From the NCBI GenBank assembly GCA_025201375.1, contig JAIWZP010000034.1:186001-250000 (forward strand): 64,000 bases of DNA, in the 5' to 3' direction. Positions 10,814 to 23,423 of this stretch are shown here, in pieces (the first letter of the stretch is position 1; each line of letters begins with the position of its first letter). The position numbers and the translations under genes are program-made. The notes beneath the pieces are model-generated. The model was not told the origin of the DNA. It saw only the letters and a program-made list of their open reading frames with translations, and ran no database searches. The DNA is from Gongronella butleri (lineage: Eukaryota; Mucoromycota; Mucoromycetes; Mucorales; Cunninghamellaceae).

Positions 10814-12819
10814 ATGGACAGTGAACAAGACACACACATAGGTGTGAAGCGTCCTGTAGACGATGTAGGAAGTGTTTCATTGCCTGCACCTGCAAAAGAA
10901 ACCGACATGCTCACAATGACTGATCAAATGGCTAACGATCAAGATACACCGTCCAAGCGCCAGCGCCAGGACGACTCTGTGCAGCTCGCTAACGACCAGG
11001 ACGACTCTAAATTAGCAGAAAATGCGATTGTGGTTGTGGAAGCCAATGCCAAGCCTACAAACGACGCGACCATCCTTCCAGTCGCGCCACAATTAGCAGA
11101 CAGCGCAGCAGCAACGGCCGACACGACCCCAGCGGCGGAAGACACAATGCCAACAGCACAAAGCACCACGGCAGCGACAATTGAAGGCAATCCGGCAGCC
11201 ATTGAAGGTGAGACGCCGACGACAGAGGCTTCTTCGGCGCCAAAACAAGAAGAATCGTATGTCATTCGACGTGGTCACCCTTCCGAGAGCCCACGATGGT
11301 ACACACAATCGTATCTTGTCTTCCTGGCCCTCCGTAAGCACCCAGACCATTGCATGCCACGCGGCCAAATCATCCGCGCCGCATTGGAACTCGATCTCGC
11401 CATCAGCAAGGAACGGAGCCTGCCACGTGCCTTCAAGGGCAAGGTAAAAAAAGAAAAAAAATGGGAAAGAAAAATGCGCGACAAAAACCGATGAATCACC
11501 ACCCCTCACCCCCTTTTTTTCCTATTTTTTTCTTTTCTTTTTCTTGTTTTTGGATGCAGACACCGCAAAACTCGTGCTCTGCGGTGCTGACGAACAACTC
11601 TGAGCGCCTGTTTATACCCTTCAAGCCGGAAGGCAGCCGGTCGACGTGGTTTCGCCTCGCGTACGAGCCTGGCAGCTTTGACAGCGCGTACAAGGCATAT
11701 CAGCAATGGCTGGTCAAGCTCATTGCGCACGACTGGCTGTATTGCTTTGGCAAGCCGACGGAAGCAGGCCTTGAGAAGCGTGCCATCTTCATGGCCGAGC
11801 AAAAGGCATTGATAGCGCAGGAAAACAAGCGGATACGCGAAGAAAAGCGCACAGAAGAGGCACGCGCCGCGGCGGCAGCCCTCAAGCAACAGGCCATGGA
11901 CGCGTCAGTCAAACAAGAACATGCGGAATTGGATGTGAAAGAGCCTTTGCCTCTTTTTGACATGCAATCGGACACACCAAAGACGCCAGTGGATGTGAAC
12001 GACAAGGAAAACACGCAATTGGCGCCAGCACAAGGACACGACGAACACCAAGGCACGCTTCAGGGCACGCTCCAGGCCATTGACGACGCCAACACGCCGA
12101 CAAACGACGACAACACCAAGGACACGATGAAAACGGGCACCAATGGCAAGCTGTCGCCTTTACCATCACCACAGGCTTCGCAACAAGAGCCTGTCGCGCC
12201 CAAAACGACAAAGCAGGTGCGCAACAAGAAAAAAAAGGGGTCTGCCACTTCATCCCCTGCATCTACGCCGCCATCGGCTTCCTCCTCCATAGAACCACAA
12301 CCCGAGAAACGCGTGGAGAAACCACCAGAGATGCCGCACTTTGAATTCGCGCTGGAAGACCTGGATTTGCGAGAGGTGCCGACGTCGCTGGACGATATCC
12401 TGTACGAGGCCGAGTCCAAGATTCCCGGCGCCGGCATGGGCCTCTTTGCCAAGCGCGATCTGCCCTTCAACACACCGCTCGGCTTTTATTTTGGCATGCC
12501 CATGACAGAGGACGAATTTGACAGCATAAAAGACGGCGTCGGGCGCTCGTCAGAGTACTCCATCCGCTACAGAAAGACCATCCTCGATGCCACAGACAAC
12601 AATGGCGACCCATGGCCAGATCCAGCCAATCCCGACAAGCGACTCTGCCCCTTCCATTACATGAACGAGGCAAAGGACAGAAACAAGGCAAACATCGAAT
12701 TCGTCGAGGGCCACCAAATCAACCAAGTTATCTGTTGGACAAAAAAGACCATCCCCAAAGGCACAGAGCTTCTCGCTTACTATGGCAGTGAGGTCGACCG
12801 CCATTGGAGCCACTCTTGA
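10814..12819 (+). CDS. SET-domain (PR/SET-like) protein with an N-terminal winged-helix-like module
   Basis: Two exons, 10814-11443 and 11560-12819, give 629 aa. Residues 1-150 are disordered and Ala/Thr/Glu-rich. A conserved-looking module follows (~153-270), crossing the intron: SYLVFLALRKHPDHCMPRGQ, then RAFKGKTPQNSCSAVLTNNS, then PEGSRSTWFRLAYEPG. It looks like a small helix-turn-helix fold, though I cannot name it. After a Lys/Gln-rich linker, the SET domain covers the last ~150 residues: KIPGAGMGLFAKRDLPFNTP, then LCPFHYMNEAKDRNKANIEF, and the closing TELLAYYG with the catalytic-type Tyr. The order and the MNEA...ANIEF block recall PRDM-type SET domains more than SET1 or Su(var)3-9. Histone or other lysine methyltransferase activity is inferred. 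Confidence 0.82.
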
Positions 12820-13306
12820 TCCTCTTTTTCTCTCTCCTCCCATCTCTTTATTAATTAATTAAAAAATAGATGAATTGCATTCAATCGCCTCTTTTTAGAA
12901 TTTTTTTCAACGCCCCAACTCGTTTTGCAATGTCTCTCTTTTTTTTTTTTCCTTTTCCTTTTTCTTTTTTATGGTACCTTGACGCGTCCTCCGGACTTTC
13001 AAATTCGGGCCACGTGCCCTTTGTTTATGCAAGAAGCTCCTTACTGCGATTTCAGCACAGCGTGCCTGTTAGATGAAAAATTGCAAGCTTTTTTTTTTTT
13101 CTTTCTTTTTTGCAAGTCGATGGTCGGTCACCGTTATGAGGCAAAGAAATCTAATCTTGGTGCTCAATCAAGGCATCGTTTATTCTCTTCCATTCAGGCA
13201 AGTAGCGATTATCGGGGTTGGAATTGGTCCTTTTTTTTTCTTTTTATTCGCGTTGCCTTGCGGGCACGCTTCATTCCGCTTTTTTTTTTTTTCCATTGTT
13301 TACGCC
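12820..13306. other. Spacer upstream of the F-box-like gene
   Basis: 487 bases with T-runs. An open frame extends 5' of the F-box-like start (from 13073) but translates poly-Phe tracts, so it is taken as leader. Short palindrome TTAATTAATTAA near 12851. No gene seen. Confidence 0.45.
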
Positions 13307-14419
13307 ATGTCCCATCGCGCGCAGCACAACATGGAGCTGCGACGTCTCCACGAGCGTGGCATGAACAGACTACCCACGGAGCTGAAGCATCTGATTCTCC
13401 AATTCATCGATCGTCACACGCTGATTCACGGCGTGCGCCTTTGCTCTGCTCAACTGCGTGACCTCGCCACCCCCATGGTCTTTGACAGGTTGCGAGCCGA
13501 ATTTGAGTATCCTCGTCCAAAAGCAGACCACGATTTGATGGCTTTCAAGCGCTTGTGGTTGAACAATGGCCGCATGACGCGTGTCATGACCGACTCGCGC
13601 CGCATCCTCCGCCCGCTGGTCAAATCCATCACCATCACCACCGTCGCCGTCGAAAGCTCGCATTTGAAGACACTGCTGGCCAATTGCCCCAACTTGACGC
13701 ACATTGGCCTAATTATCCACGGCTTGAGCAGCGAAAACGTGTCTCGCCGCAATGTCGAAGTCATGGCGTTCGTCTTGACCACGGAACGTATCACTCACGT
13801 CTCGCTCATTGGCGATATCATCCGCATCTACGGCATCATGGCGCGCATTCAAGACCCGTTCACCGTGGGCACGCTGTCCATCATTGGCCGCTCGCAATTG
13901 ACAGATCCACTCCGCGTCTTTACACATCTGACTCCCACAATTGCCGCCATGCTGACCTCCGTGGTCGTGGAATTGCGCCACTTTGACGTCTTTTACGAGT
14001 TTCTCCTTGGCGCCCCGCACCATCCGGGAAACACCAACCACACAAGCGATTGTGTAGACTGCGCACACCCTCTACCACTTATCCAAAGCGTGGCCTTTGG
14101 CCTGCCGGCACCAATGCACGATATTCGTGCCCTCTTGGTCCCGCTCATCGCCTACGTCTGCGTCAAATTTCCACGCACGCAAACCATTGAGTTCCGCGCC
14201 CTCGCCCGCAGCGAGACCCCCATCCGCGATCAAGACCAGACCGACTGGGGCTTACTTCATCAGCCATGCATCTACCTCACCGCACTCACATTGATCAAAA
14301 TCGGCCATCCTCAAGTCCTGCAGATCCTGCCCATCCTGCGCGAGTTCAATTTCATCGGCCCACGTGCCGCCGAACGCCAAAATCGCATCAATGTGCAATA
14401 CAACACTTCCACTGACTAG
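13307..14419 (+). CDS. F-box-like / leucine-rich protein
   Basis: Single exon, 370 aa. It opens with an F-box-like motif at ~residues 20-60: NRLPTELKHLILQFIDRHTL, then VRLCSAQLRDLATPMVFDRL, with the conserved LP..L...I pattern. The rest has repeating hydrophobic strands such as LKTLLANCPNLTHIGLIIHG, like the irregular leucine-rich repeats of fungal F-box proteins. F-box proteins bring substrates to SCF ubiquitin ligases; no substrate can be inferred. The start at 13307 was chosen because upstream in-frame codons translate T-runs. A second Met lies at 13331. Confidence 0.75.
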   Translation: MSHRAQHNMELRRLHERGMNRLPTELKHLILQFIDRHTLIHGVRLCSAQLRDLATPMVFDRLRAEFEYPRPKADHDLMAFKRLWLNNGRMTRVMTDSRRILRPLVKSITITTVAVESSHLKTLLANCPNLTHIGLIIHGLSSENVSRRNVEVMAFVLTTERITHVSLIGDIIRIYGIMARIQDPFTVGTLSIIGRSQLTDPLRVFTHLTPTIAAMLTSVVVELRHFDVFYEFLLGAPHHPGNTNHTSDCVDCAHPLPLIQSVAFGLPAPMHDIRALLVPLIAYVCVKFPRTQTIEFRALARSETPIRDQDQTDWGLLHQPCIYLTALTLIKIGHPQVLQILPILREFNFIGPRAAERQNRINVQYNTSTD

Positions 14420-16540
14420 GCATACGTAGTTCATAAAAAAAAAAAGGAAAAAAACAATAAAATAGGATTCTAGTGCTTTCTAATGCTTAAAATTGGGGGG
14501 GGGAAGATGTCAGTGCGCGTAATTTATGCAGGGCGGGCTGCGGCTCACACGCTCTGACTTTTAAAACATGGGGCACTTGCTTCGTCCGTAACCAAAGGGG
14601 GCTCGAGCGTCTCTCGCCGCACGTCATTTGAAGCCAGTTTTTCGGAGCCATTGCAGTTTTTTTTTTCCATGAATGACAGCATAAGAACACAAGGCGTGTT
14701 GTGAAAATCGGTCTCGAGCACAAGGAAAAATCAAAATAGAGGGCATTTGCTCGCTGTTTGCGTGGAACCAAAGGGGCCATTGGGTCGAGGCGTTCCAAAC
14801 ATATATCATACGTTTTGGTCTCCTGTTAGCACATGCTGTGCAAACAAAAACGATGATCGTTTAAGCACTTGTCGAGAAATTTGAAATTGAAGCATTTTTG
14901 CTGTATTTTGGTCGTTTTTCAGTTGATATTCAACCTACAAGAAAAATTCAAGGCTGAGCCTACAAAGCCAATCTTTCCCGTTCAAATGAGCCCGTCCTTG
15001 CGGCAGTACCATCGCTGGATGCCGAGCAATGACGACTTTCAAAATGGCAAATTTTCCAAGGGGCACAGTCGTGGAGTTGAAAACGGTGGAATTTAGGTCC
15101 TCAGATCGCCACGCCATTCGACAGCATGGTGTGCACACCTCTTTCACCGACGAAAAGCAAATTAAAAAAGGCATTGCACTGCCTGATTTCGGCGTAAAAT
15201 GCGTTTGTGTTTATTTTCGATTCAAGTTCAATTCAACGAAAAATGCACATATCTTGATGAAACACACACCATCAAAAAAAGCATGGCGCGTAGATTACGC
15301 GAATATGAGTGATCAATCAAAAAAGTGATTTTTTGGTACTTTTGCCACGGTTTCAAAACCATATATAATTTTCGGCGCGCGATAAACCGCGTCAAACCTC
15401 GCGTTACACGCGCCTATTTCTATCAAAATTATGCATATGGCGTCTTTCTTGCTAATGGACGCGTCGTCGCGTTCGATGGACGCGTTCTTCCCATGCAATT
15501 CGCGGTTCAAGTTTAAACGAAAATCGCATATTGCTCGTCACCGACCAGATGGACCTCGCTCTTTTTTGCCGTTCTTCGTCGCTTCACCATGCAATCTCTC
15601 TTGTGTGCAAGTTTGGTGTCATTCTGCTGACCCATGTTTTCGATTTCTTCTCGGATGCTCCAAACAGCTCATTTTTTTATTTGCTCGTAGCGCTGCGCCC
15701 CATGACTTTTTGCAGCTACATGTTCAATTATACTCGCGTTTCTAGCCCTCCATTTCACGTTGCGATATGTTTCGTAGCGAGACAATGTCCGATTGGCCAG
15801 CCGCAGCCTTGTACTAAAATTATTAATAACAATTTAAAGAGCATATCTAGACAAACGCGTCCTACTGGTTTCAAATTTGAAAGAGATGAGAAGAGACGCA
15901 TAAAGCCAGCAATGCCAAAAATTTTCGGCCATGGAGTTGAAAAAGTTTTGTAAAGTAACCCACAAATTACAGCCAAATCAGTTGAATTGAGTTTGCTTGC
16001 CGAAATAGCTTATAGAATTATCTCGTACTGGGAAGCAATTTTACTCTTCCTTGGTTCGCTCGTTGATTTGATATTTTCACTGCTTTTAATGACGCCATGT
16101 TCGCAGAGTAATACTTGTTTTTACGCGATTTTTAACTTTATGCGGCATTGGATAGCGTGTATGCACCATACGAGCAATGCCGCTCCATCAATGACCTGCA
16201 CCACTACGTTTTCTGTTTTTTGTTATGCAGAGAAGATCCGTGTATCTTGTCGATTACGCTCCTTTACTCGCCATTCTAGTGGAGAAGGGGCAAAATCCTC
16301 TCTTCCCCTTATTTTGCTGATCGGTCGCGAAAAAGGCGCATCATGCAGAAGTAGGGGTGCAGAGAGAGGTTATGGAGGAACGTAAGTTCTGCACGGAGAG
16401 GCCGTAACTGATCATCGGACTTGCAGTTTATGCATAAAACAAAACAGGAAAAAATATTGTTTTTCGATAAAATTGGACTAATGGACCACGTCGCGACGTG
16501 GTTGCTTGCAGATCATCTTCTTGGATTTGTAGTATGACCA
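14420..16540. other. 2.1 kb gene-free region, possibly decayed repeat
   Basis: More AT-rich than its neighbours and without the frequent homopolymers of genic DNA. Open frames up to ~140 codons (for example 15531-15953) show no recognisable domain, and start and stop in unrelated frames. The composition resembles the repeat zones at 23.2-25.4 and 47.5-49.2 kb, but I found no exact shared block. Most likely degraded mobile DNA. Confidence 0.4.
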
Positions 16541-16865
16541 CTAAAATGACGCGGACGACACGTTGGGCACGGGGGTCTGGGGACCAGGTATCATACGCTG
16601 GCGACGTTCAATGAAATCGCGCAAGCACTTGGTTTGGGCATTGAGTTGAGCAAGCAAAGGCTGCTCGCCACCATTATCAGTACAAGTTTGGGGGCTTTCC
16701 AGGGCTTGCTGTTGAGCTTCAGTGCAATGGAGGCCGTTCATCAAGGGATTTGTACATGAGGACCAAAAGGTCATGGACCGATGCGGTGATCTGCTCGCAA
16801 TTCTGAGCATACACGCTGCAGACAAATGCGGATGAAGCCAAAGTAGCCAGAGCCAAGACCTTCAT
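16541..16865 (-). CDS. Small secreted cysteine-containing protein, frame unresolved
   Basis: The start at 16865 gives a clear signal peptide, MKVLALATLASSAFVCSVYA, then QNCEQITASVHDLLVLMYK. This frame stops near 16730. A second frame, one base shifted, continues with HCTEAQQQALESPQTC and AQTKCLRDFIERRQRMIPG to a stop at 16541. Together they would make a ~95-110 aa secreted protein with four mature cysteines. The join could be a 61-base intron (GTACAA...GGAAAG, which restores frame), a real frameshift, or a sequence error. The proposed intron lacks the T-run seen elsewhere in the window. No family recognised. TATAAAAATATAAA at 17080-17093 lies upstream. Confidence 0.5.
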
Positions 16866-17101
16866 GATAAAAATAAGCACAGAAAGAATAATAAGAAAGA
16901 GAAAGAGATGTTTGCATCTCAGGAGAAGATACTTGATCTTTTTATGTCGCCTCTGTCACCCCAACTCTCCACTTTTGTTTGGATTAGCGAGGCAGGCTTG
17001 GATCAGTGTCACTCGGGGTGGCGCGATCCAGTGCATCCAATACTGTAGATATTTTTTTATTCAAAAGAGCCATTAGGGAGTATAAAAATATAAAGGCGCT
17101 T

Positions 17102-20100
17102 CTACTTGCGCCAATACTGGGCCCATTTGTGTACAGTCTCCATGATTTGTGGGAAGAGCGCGTTCACGCTCTCCGAGATGAGGCCTTGGAAGTAGGCAAT
17201 GGCAGCCTCCTCGGACAAATCCAGCCTGAACTTCTCCTGGACCTTGATGACGGCCTTGTCGGGCTCAATCTTGATGTCTGGGATGTTGGCATCGACCATG
17301 AGCGCGAACAGATTGAGAATCAAATTCGCATTGCGGCGCAGCGTCGTGAATGCTGTGTAGCAAAATTGGCGAAACTTGTTGTAATGCGGCGACTCGGCGC
17401 CACCCATTGCCTCGATCATCTCCTTGCACAACTTCATGGGTGGGGGGAACGGCTTGGGATCGCGACCAAGAATAAAGCCAAAGTCCACGTGAAACAGGTG
17501 GCCTGGTGATAGAAAAAAAAAGAAAGTGAAGAAATCAGGTCATTGTCGCGTCCCATCACGTCCCGTCCTCTTCTTTTACCGTGCGGCGACAAGAGCAAAT
17601 TGTCAAGATGGCGATCGCCCACACCAAGCAAGTAGGTGATGACGCAATAGCCCGCGCAGCTGCGAATATAAGTTTCCATGACTTGGCTGTCAATGCCATA
17701 TATGCCATTGGGGCCGGCGTCTGGGTGGTGCTGACGGAAATAGCTTAGAACATTGTTCTGGTGCTCGTCAAGGACGGCTGCAAGCGGCTTTGACGGGATA
17801 AATTGCACCAGGCCGTGCTCAGGCCCCGTCGCAAGCACTTTATAAGGTGTCAGCTTGAGATCCAGATTCTCCTTTCGCAGCAGCTTATCCATCAGTGTGA
17901 TGATCTGAATTACAAGCTGATCCTGCCGCAGGTCATCGCCCGTCTTGAAAATCACCTGCAAAGAAAAAGAAAAAAAATACGAAAAAAATCGCGTCTTGAG
18001 CACAATGCGATGCGACGCGACGCGACGCGTTTTTTCTTTTTTTGGAAAGAATTTTACAGGGTATTCGGTGCCGTCATCGCATGTAAAGGCAAGGCGCAGA
18101 GGCTGCAGATTGCTGTTGAAAATGCCTGATTTCTCGGGCTCAATGTTGCACACCTTGCGCGTGGGATCCAGCGGCAGAGGAAGGGATGGCAGCCCCGACA
18201 AGCTGCCTTTGGGATCCGCGACGATCGCACGTAGCTTTTCAACCTATTAATAAACATAATGAAAAAAAGGCAAACGCGTGTCAATTCCATGCCAGTCGGT
18301 GCATAAAGTGGCGTTTGCTCCTCCCTTTTACCTTTTTGGAGCGCACGTCCTTCATGTCCCTGATTTCTTTGGAGAGCTTGGCTAACGTCTGTATCAATTC
18401 ACCCTGCTGGCGCATCGTGTCGCGTCGCTGATGGCCGTCGGAGACCTGAAATCACAACAAAAAATCAATTTTGCGCCCTTTTTTTTTCTAAATTACAATT
18501 GCCTTACCTCGAGAATTGCCTTGAAATAATGGAATGCGACCTTGGCATACATCTTGCCCACCACCTTGTCCTCACACTCCACCATGAGATACCAGTGAAA
18601 ATAATTGCCGAGAATCGGGTTGCGTGTCGCGCGATCAATGAGGAATTGCACAAGTGACGAGTCGTAAGCATTGGGATCCTTGTTGCTAAAATGCTCAAAC
18701 TTGAGCGCCTGGACAAGCTGCAACAGGTAGAGAAGCAGGTCCTACATCAAGAGAAAAAGAAAAAAAAAGGAAGCAAAAAGCAAAGAATAAGCATTTGAGC
18801 GCGTCATTTTCCTGGCGCGTATTGCCCATTGACCCGTTTCCGGGCAACGTACATCATCGTCTGCCTTGCGTAGCTGGTCGACCGCGTACGAGCGAACGGC
18901 GCGATTCTCGAATTCTTTGCCAAGCAACTCCAGCGCGTCGTCGACGTCAATATCAGTCCACAGCGACAGCAAATCGACCGCCTGACGCACTTCTGTTGGA
19001 TCGAGCCACACCACACATTTTAAAAACTTGGTCAGGGCCTGGATCCATCCAAAAAAATAATAAAAAAATGAGGCATTGCGTTCAGGTTGACGAGTTTGCG
19101 CGTCCATGACAAATGATGCCGCCAACTTACGCGCTTGTCTCGTGTCAGATAGAACCGGAACTTCCACACAAGATCCTTCTCCTCGGTGGTCAAGCTCTGT
19201 GTTGGCGGGTAAGTCATGATGGTCTAAAAAAAAAAAAGAAGAAAATGAGCATGTTTTTGTGCTTTTTTTGTGGCCATTGATCGTTACATTAAGCTCGTCG
19301 CGGATCTTGGGATTGGGCTTGAGGTCGCGGTCGAGGGGCCCATTGCGATGGCTGCGTACGAGGCGGCGATGCTTGGCCTCGACAAGATTGTCGCGCAAAA
19401 GATCAGGATCGAGCACGACCGAGTAGCCTGTAGACGACGATGACGACGTGCTGCCGCCTGCACCAGCGGCAGCAGCAGCAGCTCCTGATGCGCCTGCGGC
19501 ATGCCCGCCTTGCGCAGACATAAGCGCTGGTGCCATGACAGCGCCCGCGGACAATGGTGCGCCATTATTCGCGCCAACAAAGCCCGGACCCGTGGAAGAC
19601 GTCGGTGTGGGGGGTATCGATGACGCCATGCCGGACAACGACGCGTCCATGCCGTTTGTGTTGCTAAGATCGTTCATGCCGTACTCCTAAAAAGAGTCAA
19701 AAACGCGTCAAACGGCCGAATTTCGCCAATCTCGTGCCCAATCGCATACCGTGTCGCCGTAAACGACTGGGAAATCAAACTTGGGTAGCTCAATGTACAA
19801 GGACATGGATGTGGATGTCGCCGACACGCGCTGAAAGGCGTAAAAAAAAAAATAATAAAATGAGCCCGTTTTTTTTGCCTTTTGGCCCTCACTCATGCCA
19901 ATGTACCTGATGGATCTCTTGAATCTGTCGAAACGCCAGCTTATCAAGCCACTCCACCGGCTGAATGTCGCCACAGTCATACCTCTTGAGGAACTGAAAG
20001 CAAAGAAATGAGGATAAAATAGGACCCAAATGGCACAAAAACTCACCTTTTCAAGCTTATCCATGTCATTGGTCGATTTGACCTTGCTTGGCGTGCGTGA

Positions 20101-20779
20101 CTCTGCGCGACCGTCGGCCTCCTGATCCTGCCAAACGAACAATTTGTGCTTGCCCTTGCGCAGCGTGCTGTTTCGAGAGGGAGAGAAAATGAGGCCCAAA
20201 TCAAAGGGAAAAGAGACGCGATTTACCTGTGTTTGCCGAACAGGGGCATGGTCGTGCCTCCAATGGCAGTGACCTTGCGCGGCGCGGACGTGTACCAGAT
20301 GGAAATGGCCAATTGCGCGGATGAGGGTAAATCCGCGTATTTGATGGGCAACGTCAGCCATTCGTTCCACCTGACAATTAAAAAAAAGGAATTAAAATGG
20401 CACTGCGCAAAGCATCAAAAGGGAACACTCACTTCCAATGATTGTTAAAAGGCTTGTACGCCGTGCGCACAGGCAGTGTCAATGGCTTGTTATCGCCAAA
20501 CACCTGAACGGAGACGTAGTAGTCGGGTTTGGCGGCGCTAAAAGGACAAAACGAGGCGGTCAGGTCGGCTTCTTTTTGTTGCGCCGAAATAACTTACGAC
20601 TCGCTGCTAAGGCGGCTGGGCACCACACCTTCCAACGACGAGCTGTAAAAAGAATAAAAATAAAAATAAAAACAAACAGAAGAATTGAGCGCTTTTTCCC
20701 TTTGCTCGCAGGGCTTTGCCTACACTTTGATAGACACGGGCAGGTGGATCGTGCTTGTCAAGCAGTAAGAAAAGTCCAT
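17102..20779 (-). CDS. VPS34: VPS34, class III phosphatidylinositol 3-kinase
   Basis: Makes PI3P on endosomes and autophagosome precursors, normally with Vps15 and Atg6. Fifteen exons close to 875 aa: 20779-20724, 20642-20598, 20537-20433, 20370-20227, 20167-20047, 19993-19907, 19830-19750, 19686-19288, 19223-19131, 19038-18853, 18741-18508, 18445-18332, 18243-18058, 17955-17580 and 17502-17102. It starts [19 protein letters not shown], as Vps34 does, then a C2 domain ([20 protein letters not shown]), an Ala/Ser-rich insert (~220-300), a helical domain and the kinase. The kinase shows GDDLRQDQL, the catalytic loop GDRHLDN (730-736), DFG (749-751), [18 protein letters not shown] and the typical C-terminal helix ending AQYWRK. 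All key residues are present. The start is 158 bases from divergent TFIP11. Confidence 0.97.
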
Positions 20780-20937
20780 TCCATAAAAAAAAAAAAAAAA
20801 AGTGGAGGAGGAAAGAGTAAGACCGACGAAAAGGCACGCGGCCACCCAAAAATTGATTCATAGCGAATGGACTTTGAAATCGGGCGTTCAATGCCTCTCT
20901 TTCTTCTTTAGCATTTTTTTGTTGCTGATCTCTCTTG
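20780..20937. promoter_or_regulatory. Shared divergent promoter, VPS34 / TFIP11
   Basis: Only 158 bases separate the two start codons on opposite strands. The VPS34 side is an A-run (T-run on the coding strand). No TATA box visible. Confidence 0.4.
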
Positions 20938-23198
20938 ATGGGACGTAAAAAGACGTATATGGACGATGGCGGCGACTCGTCCGACGACGACTATGACGAC
21001 GACGATGGCCTTGTGAATTTTGACGATGAGGACCAATGGAACAACCGACGCAAGAAGCGACAAAAGCGGTTTGCCGATGACCTGGGGTACGATTCGCAGG
21101 ACGAAGAGGACGAGCCGCGCAGGGGTGGCCTGGGCAGCGGGATCGCGTTCACGTCGGCCAAGCAAGAAACGAAAAAGCCAATGCCGCCCAAGGATCCAAA
21201 AGAAAAGGTGAAATTCCAGCAGCAGCAAAGCATCCCCGGCAGGACACGTAGCCCCGTAGGCAAGGAATTTGCCTCGTTTGCCAAGCACACCACAGGGTTT
21301 GGCCAAAAGATGCTCGAAAAGATGGGCTGGAAAGCCGGTGGTGGTCTTGGTGCCGGTGGCGAGGGCGTCGTCAACCCAATTGAGACGAAATTGCGCCCGA
21401 ATCGCATGGGCATGGGCTTCCGCGGCTTTGACGAGCGCACCGACCAGGCAAAGGCCGAGGCCATGCCTAGTTCCGACGAAGACGAGCCTGCGCCAGGCAA
21501 GAAACAAAAACAGGCGCAGCAGCAACAACAACAGCGGCAACCGGGGTGGAAGAAGCGCCAGGAAAGCAGCCAAGACGATGACGACGAATTGGGTGTGGGG
21601 TCGCCACGACAGGCACAGCGCACACGAAAGAAGAAGGTCACGTATCAGACTGCCCACGACGTGATTGCCAATGTCGAGCAAGCGATGCAGCATCAGCCGC
21701 AAAAGGTGATTGATATGACGGGTCCAAGCATTCGCGAAATCAACATTGCCGACATCAAGCGCACCGACTCGCCGACCCTCATGGAATCAACTTCGCGCCT
21801 TCCAGAACTGCGCCACAATATGCGTTTACTCGTGGATCTCTCAAAAGCCGATTTGGAAAACTTGTCGCGTGAAAAACAGAGCAATCAATTCAAATTCACC
21901 GCCATGCAAGACGAACTCAATGCGCTTCAACGCAAACACCAGGAACAACGCGACAACCAGGCCATTGTCGAAAAAGTCAAGGCCATTGCCAATGAAATCC
22001 AGCAAAAATACGCTTCTGCCACTGAAAACGGCCTATACCAAGAATCGTCCATTGCCGCCCTCTTTGGCCCTCAATTCGACGCCCTCGCCGCTTCTCCTCT
22101 CAACACCCATATCAAGCCTCTTGGCCTCGACGCACTTGTTGTTGCCGCCTGGGTCCCAAAACTCAAGATCGATTGCGCTGATTGGGACGTACTCAACGAT
22201 CCGGGTCGTGGTCTCGACGACATTCAACGCTGGCGACGCCCACTCTTGCGCTCACACGATGACGACCTGCCGGACGACCCGCGACGAGCAAAAAAACAAC
22301 TCCAAGCCTCTCATCTCATCTCAACACCCTACGAAACCATGATCAATACAATTTGGCTGCACAAGGTCCGCAGCACCATCAAGTAAGATCCTTTTTTTAT
22401 GGAGAGAAATCCCATCGAGGGAGCAATGACTCATTTGTCTTTTCTTTTTCTTTTTTTTTTTATTTTTATAGCAACGAGTGGGATGTGCGCGACCCCGAGC
22501 CATTGATCCACTTTTTAGACCGGTGGCAGACTGTCCTGCCGCGATTCGTGTTTGAAAACGTGATCAACCAGCTGGTGATGCCCAAGGTGACGCGCGCCGT
22601 GGCCGACTGGGACCCGCGGCAGGACCAAGAAATGGTGCACACGTGGATTCACCCGTGGCTGCCGCTGCTCAAGGCATGGCGCCTCGCCGACCTGTTCACG
22701 ACCATCCGCCACAAATTGTCCGTCATCCTGCGCCAATGGCACCCATCCGACGAATCCGCGCTCGAGGTGCTGTCGCGCTGGAAGGGCGTGTGGACCGACG
22801 CCCAGATGGACATGTTCCTTGCAAAGTGTGTCGTGCCCAAACTGACCCAGCTGCTGCGCCAAGACTTCGTCGTCAACCCGCGCGACCAAAAAATCGACCC
22901 GCTCATTTGGACAATGGCATGGCACGAGCTGCTCAACCCCGCCGTCTTTACTCAATTGGTCGAAACAGACATCTTCCCGCAATGGCTGCGCGTCCTTTAC
23001 AAATGGCTCACCATCGACCCCGACAATGTCAATTTCGACGAGGTCAAGGAGTGGTACATGTGGTGGAAACAAGTCTTTGCCTCCTTTGGCCTCGCTGAGC
23101 ACCCAGCCGTACTAAAGGGCACAAGAAAAGCCCTTGACATGATGTCGGCGGCTTCATCAGGCGACACTGTGCCAAAAGCTTATCTGAATGATGCATGA
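20938..23198 (+). CDS. TFIP11: TFIP11/NTR1-type G-patch splicing factor
   Basis: Tuftelin-interacting protein 11 (yeast Ntr1/Spp382) recruits and activates the DEAH helicase Prp43 to dismantle the spliced intron-lariat complex. Two exons, 20938-22382 and 22472-23198, give 723 aa. The N-terminus is acidic (DDYDDDDGLVNFDDED). The G-patch is intact: TGFGQKMLEKMGWKAGGGLG, then VNPIETKLRPNRMGMGFRGF. A Gln/Lys-rich linker follows, then a long helical GCFC-like region with WLPLLKAWRLADLFTTIRHK and QWLRVLYKWLTIDPDNVNFD. Length is close to the family norm. AATAAA at 23220-23225. Confidence 0.94.
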
Positions 23199-23423
23199 TA
23201 TAGAAGCGTTCCCCCGTGTAATAAAGATAAATTTGCAAAAAGGAGCAAAAAAAAAAAAAAATGAGACAGCCAAATACGGTGATAATGGACTGCAGCAGGG
23301 GATCGCGGGAAGAGCGCATCCATATTTGCTAGGCAACGGACGTGACGACCGGCGTGCTTTTGACGCGCCAAATGCAGTTGTTGAACCCAATTTCATCGCG
23401 ATCCAATCAAAACTGACAGAGAA

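Noticed and set aside
15325..15953. Open frames at 15.3-15.95 kb as a possible gene
   Set aside because: No recognisable domain, no consistent splice structure and no homopolymer-type introns as in real genes here. Left as unassigned spacer.
20908..21702. 264-codon minus-strand frame opposite TFIP11
   Set aside because: Leu/Arg-rich antisense shadow of the acidic and G-patch coding region, which is clearly the real gene.
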